Position numbers and translations under genes: made by a program
DNA from: an uncultured Sulfolobales archaeon
GTDB taxonomy: Archaea > Thermoproteota > Thermoprotei_A > Sulfolobales > NBVN01
Direction: 5' to 3'
Assembly: GCA_937949785.1 (NCBI GenBank)
Contig: CALEDH010000009.1
Span: 1-64,000, forward strand
DNA: 64,000 nt
Shown: one piece after another, positions 61,863 through 64,000 of the stretch
Layout: each line of letters starts with the position of its first letter
Numbering within the stretch: the stretch's first letter is position 1
Notes under the pieces: model-generated
What the model was told of the DNA's origin: nothing
Seen by the model: the letters and a program-made list of their open reading frames with translations, nothing else
Databases searched by the model: none

Positions 61863-63177
61863 GGTGGTAGTCGATCCAGGAGTCGTAATGAGTTTATTCT
61901 TCATGTTCTTCTTCTTATTTATATTCTTAGGAATACCGGTGACCTTCTCATTAGGGCTTAGCGGTCTAATATCCTTATTACTTGGCGGTGCTAAGCTATC
62001 ATTAGCTTTCAAAGCTATTTTCATGCCGTACGCGTCATTCACTATGCTAGCTATTTACCTATTTACGTTTATGGGAATTATATTCCAAAAGACTGGGCTG
62101 GCGGCTTTGCTAATTGACGCGTTAGAACCGTTGGTGGGTAGGGTTAAAGGAGGTCTAGCCTTAGTTACGGTTCTAGCCAGCGCTTTCTTCGGCACTTTAA
62201 CTGGCTCAGCTAACGCGACTGCTGCGACTTTCTCACGTTTAGTAGGTCCTGAAATGGTGAAGAGGGGTTATCCGAAACCTTTTGCAGTCTCAATAATAGC
62301 TGCTTCAGCTCCTCTAGGCTCTTTCATACCACCATCAATAACAGGTATAGTATTATCTGTAGCGACGAATACCTCAGTACTAACTAACTTTATGGTTGGT
62401 GCGGCTATAGGCTTCTTAGTAATAATCTTCCTCTTCATAACAATCCTGACAATTTCGTATAAATTTGTAGGGGGAACAATAACTACAGTTGGAAGCAGAT
62501 ATACGAAGAAGGAAGTAATCATAAGGGTTGCTAAGGCGTTCCCGCTTCTTCTCATGCCGCTAGTAGTTCTTGGTGGGATATATTTCGGGGTCTTCTCAGT
62601 TACTGAAGGTGGTGCGGCTGGGTGTTTAGCAGCTCTATTACTAGCTGTGACATATAGAAGGATTAACCTTAAACTCCTACGCGATGTTATGGTTGACTCA
62701 GCTGTGACTACAGGGATGGTAATGCTATTAGTAGGTACTTCATATCTTATGAGCTATACGATGAGCCTTACAGGACTGAATAAAGCGTTTATAGACATGC
62801 TTAGATCTATGTCCTTAACAACTCCTTATCTAGCACTTCTAGCGTTGGTTGCAATCCTATTAGCCATGGGTTGCTTTATAGATGTCATAGTTTTATGTAT
62901 AGCTATGGCACCATTAGCTGTCATAGCTTTGATGCCTTTAGGAATAAACCCGTACCATATTAACGCTTTATTCCTAGCTGGCAATTTAATAGGTAATGTA
63001 ACTCCACCGGTTGGGACAGTACTCTTCATATCACTGCAGTCCTTAAACGAGAAGATGGAGAAAGTCTTCAAAGCCTTATTACCATTCCTAGTAGCATACA
63101 TTATTGTATACTTAATCATAACGTTAATTCCGGAGACAGTGCTGTGGTTCCCTAGACTTTTAGGGCTCTCTATATGA
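61846..63177 (+). CDS. dctM: TRAP transporter large membrane subunit, DctM family
   Basis: The 443-residue protein is the transport channel subunit, with about eleven to twelve membrane helices. Typical features are the FLGIPVTFSLGLSGL start, FGTLTGSANATAATFSRLVGPEM (in parts), the SAPLGSFIPPSITGIV loop and the C-terminal NLIGNVTPPVGTVLF. The start is a TTG codon inside dctQ; a GTG two codons after the dctQ stop is the alternative. It ends 41 bp before a glycyl-radical enzyme gene. Confidence 0.94.
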   Translation: MLWVSKVVVDPGVVMSLFFMFFFLFIFLGIPVTFSLGLSGLISLLLGGAKLSLAFKAIFMPYASFTMLAIYLFTFMGIIFQKTGLAALLIDALEPLVGRVKGGLALVTVLASAFFGTLTGSANATAATFSRLVGPEMVKRGYPKPFAVSIIAASAPLGSFIPPSITGIVLSVATNTSVLTNFMVGAAIGFLVIIFLFITILTISYKFVGGTITTVGSRYTKKEVIIRVAKAFPLLLMPLVVLGGIYFGVFSVTEGGAAGCLAALLLAVTYRRINLKLLRDVMVDSAVTTGMVMLLVGTSYLMSYTMSLTGLNKAFIDMLRSMSLTTPYLALLALVAILLAMGCFIDVIVLCIAMAPLAVIALMPLGINPYHINALFLAGNLIGNVTPPVGTVLFISLQSLNEKMEKVFKALLPFLVAYIIVYLIITLIPETVLWFPRLLGLSI

Positions 63178-63195
63178 ATTAAAACATTTAAAGTT

Positions 63196-63213
63196 CAGAT
63201 GATTTTTTATCTG
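63196..63213 (+). promoter_or_regulatory. Small inverted repeat before the glycyl-radical enzyme gene
   Basis: CAGAT (63196-63200) and ATCTG (63209-63213) form a short inverted repeat with a T-rich loop, six bases before the ATG. It covers the place where a ribosome-binding site would be. It may be an operator, an RNA hairpin affecting initiation, or chance. Confidence 0.3.
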
Positions 63214-63218
63214 GGAAT

Positions 63219-64000
63219 ATGGCTTCTTACAGTTTGTCTAAGTTAGTTAACGAATTTTACAAAAACGTAATGATGTTTAAGCCTTCACTCTGCCATGAAA
63301 GGGCAATGATACTTACTGAGTCCTACAGGACGTCTGAGGGCTTACCTCAAATAATTAGGAGGGCTAAGGCTATTAGAGAAGTTCTTGAGGGGATGAGCGT
63401 ATATATTCTGAAGGGCGAGTTAATAGTTGGTAATCAAGCATCAAGACCTAAGGCAGCACCTCTATTCCCCGAATTCTCGATATCATTCCTGGTTAACGAG
63501 TTAAATGAAATTCCTAGGAGACCTTTCGACTCGTTTGATGTAGGCGTTGAGGTCAAGAACGTCATAGATAAGATATCTACTTACTGGTTCGGGAAAACAC
63601 ATGAGGATAGAGTTACGTATCTCATATCGCTTGTATTACCGGATGAAGCCTTAAGATCTTTTAACATCAATAGCTTCGTACTTAATGATGTAATATATGC
63701 AGGGGTTAGGAAGGCCTCAGGTGATGGGCATATAATACCGAATTACCAGACGTTACTACGTTTAGGCTTCCCCGGCATACTTAAGAATGTTGAGGATGAG
63801 ATAAGCAAATTAGACCTTACCGATACCCAATCATTTAAGAAGGCGTTATTCCTAGAAGCTGTTAGGATAGTTTACGAGGGTGTTTTAAGCTTCATAAAAC
63901 GCTATTACGTCTTAGCTAGGGAAATGGCCGACGGTGATGTTGATGATGATTGGAGAGATGAGTTACTGAGGATTGCTGAGGTATGTAGTAACTTACTTAT
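63219..64000 (+). CDS. Glycyl-radical enzyme, PFL-like domain, 3' end beyond the window
   Basis: The ATG at 63219 opens a frame that continues to the window end (about 260 residues seen). It matches the N-terminal PFL domain of the decarboxylase/dehydratase/C-S and C-N lyase branch: CHERAMILTESYRTSEG, RRAKAIREVLEGM, KGELIVGNQASRPKAAPLFPE. Such enzymes cleave choline, isethionate, glycerol or related substrates, or act as pyruvate formate-lyase-like enzymes. The active-site Cys-Glu and the C-terminal glycyl-radical loop lie outside the window, so activity and substrate cannot be read. It follows the TRAP operon closely. Confidence 0.9.
   Translation, partial: MASYSLSKLVNEFYKNVMMFKPSLCHERAMILTESYRTSEGLPQIIRRAKAIREVLEGMSVYILKGELIVGNQASRPKAAPLFPEFSISFLVNELNEIPRRPFDSFDVGVEVKNVIDKISTYWFGKTHEDRVTYLISLVLPDEALRSFNINSFVLNDVIYAGVRKASGDGHIIPNYQTLLRLGFPGILKNVEDEISKLDLTDTQSFKKALFLEAVRIVYEGVLSFIKRYYVLAREMADGDVDDDWRDELLRIAEVCSNLL

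Noticed and set aside
1-64000. CRISPR arrays, insertion sequences, prophage or integrated element
   Set aside because: No regularly spaced repeats, transposase, integrase or phage structural genes were recognised, and no tRNA-end duplication was noticed by eye.

Overview
The window is chromosomal DNA of a thermophilic archaeon, most likely a member of the Thermoproteota (Crenarchaeota, TACK group). It encodes archaeal or eukaryote-type ribosomal proteins (S19e, L31e, L39e, L18Ae, L14e, L34e, L19e, L32e, S4e), EF-1alpha, aIF6, Nep1, RNase P proteins Rpp21 and Rpp29, and diphthine synthase. It also carries the CdvA-CdvB-CdvC division operon, which Thermoproteales lack and Sulfolobales and Desulfurococcales-like lineages have. 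The tRNA genes are GC-rich in an AT-rich background, two carry introns, and cbf5 carries an intron. Order and species cannot be fixed from sequence alone.

Layout. 0.3-3.8 kb: SufS-like cysteine desulfurase, tRNA-Gly, archease, intron-bearing tRNA-Phe, a YhbY-like RNA-binding protein, Rpp21, Nep1 and intron-bearing tRNA-Glu. 4.0-5.8 kb: a small membrane protein and a GT2 glycosyltransferase. 6.0-15.9 kb: a long translation and secretion operon running S19e, PDCD5-like, L39e, L31e, aIF6, L18Ae, prefoldin alpha, FtsY, SecE, Spt5/NusG, L11, L1, L10, AlaRS, DUF434; L12 is absent from its usual place. 16.0-23.5 kb: a Dpp/Opp-type ABC importer. 23.6-25.1 kb: a possible GINS subunit, a small membrane-anchored protein, a gene-poor stretch and tRNA-Arg. 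25.4-30.2 kb: EF-1alpha, S10, tRNA-Ser(GGA) and cdvABC. 30.4-38.0 kb: class II ribonucleotide reductase, then on the minus strand a protein disulfide oxidoreductase, a PPP phosphatase and gatCAB. 38.3-40.3 kb: an unknown gene, dphB and a DUF357-nucleotidyltransferase fusion. 40.3-59.8 kb: the S10/spc ribosomal supercluster, with the L3-L4-L23-L2 block inverted and rtcB inserted, continuing through SecY, AdkA, an EMC3-like protein, L34e, Cmk, L14e and Cbf5. 59.8-64.0 kb: tRNA-Ser(TGA), a TRAP transporter (DctPQM) and the 5' part of a glycyl-radical enzyme that runs off the window.

How the parts connect. The most striking feature is a 31-nt intron in cbf5 with a textbook bulge-helix-bulge (BHB) structure. 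It splits the codon of the catalytic aspartate, so unspliced mRNA specifies Glu followed by a frameshift and stop. The window also encodes RtcB, the ligase expected to join the exons, and its activator archease, plus two intron-containing tRNAs. The tRNA-Phe intron sits at the unusual position 30/31 with a perfect BHB. The TRAP transporter followed by a glycyl-radical enzyme looks like an anaerobic uptake-and-cleavage module for a small anionic substrate, an unusual pairing for this kind of archaeon.
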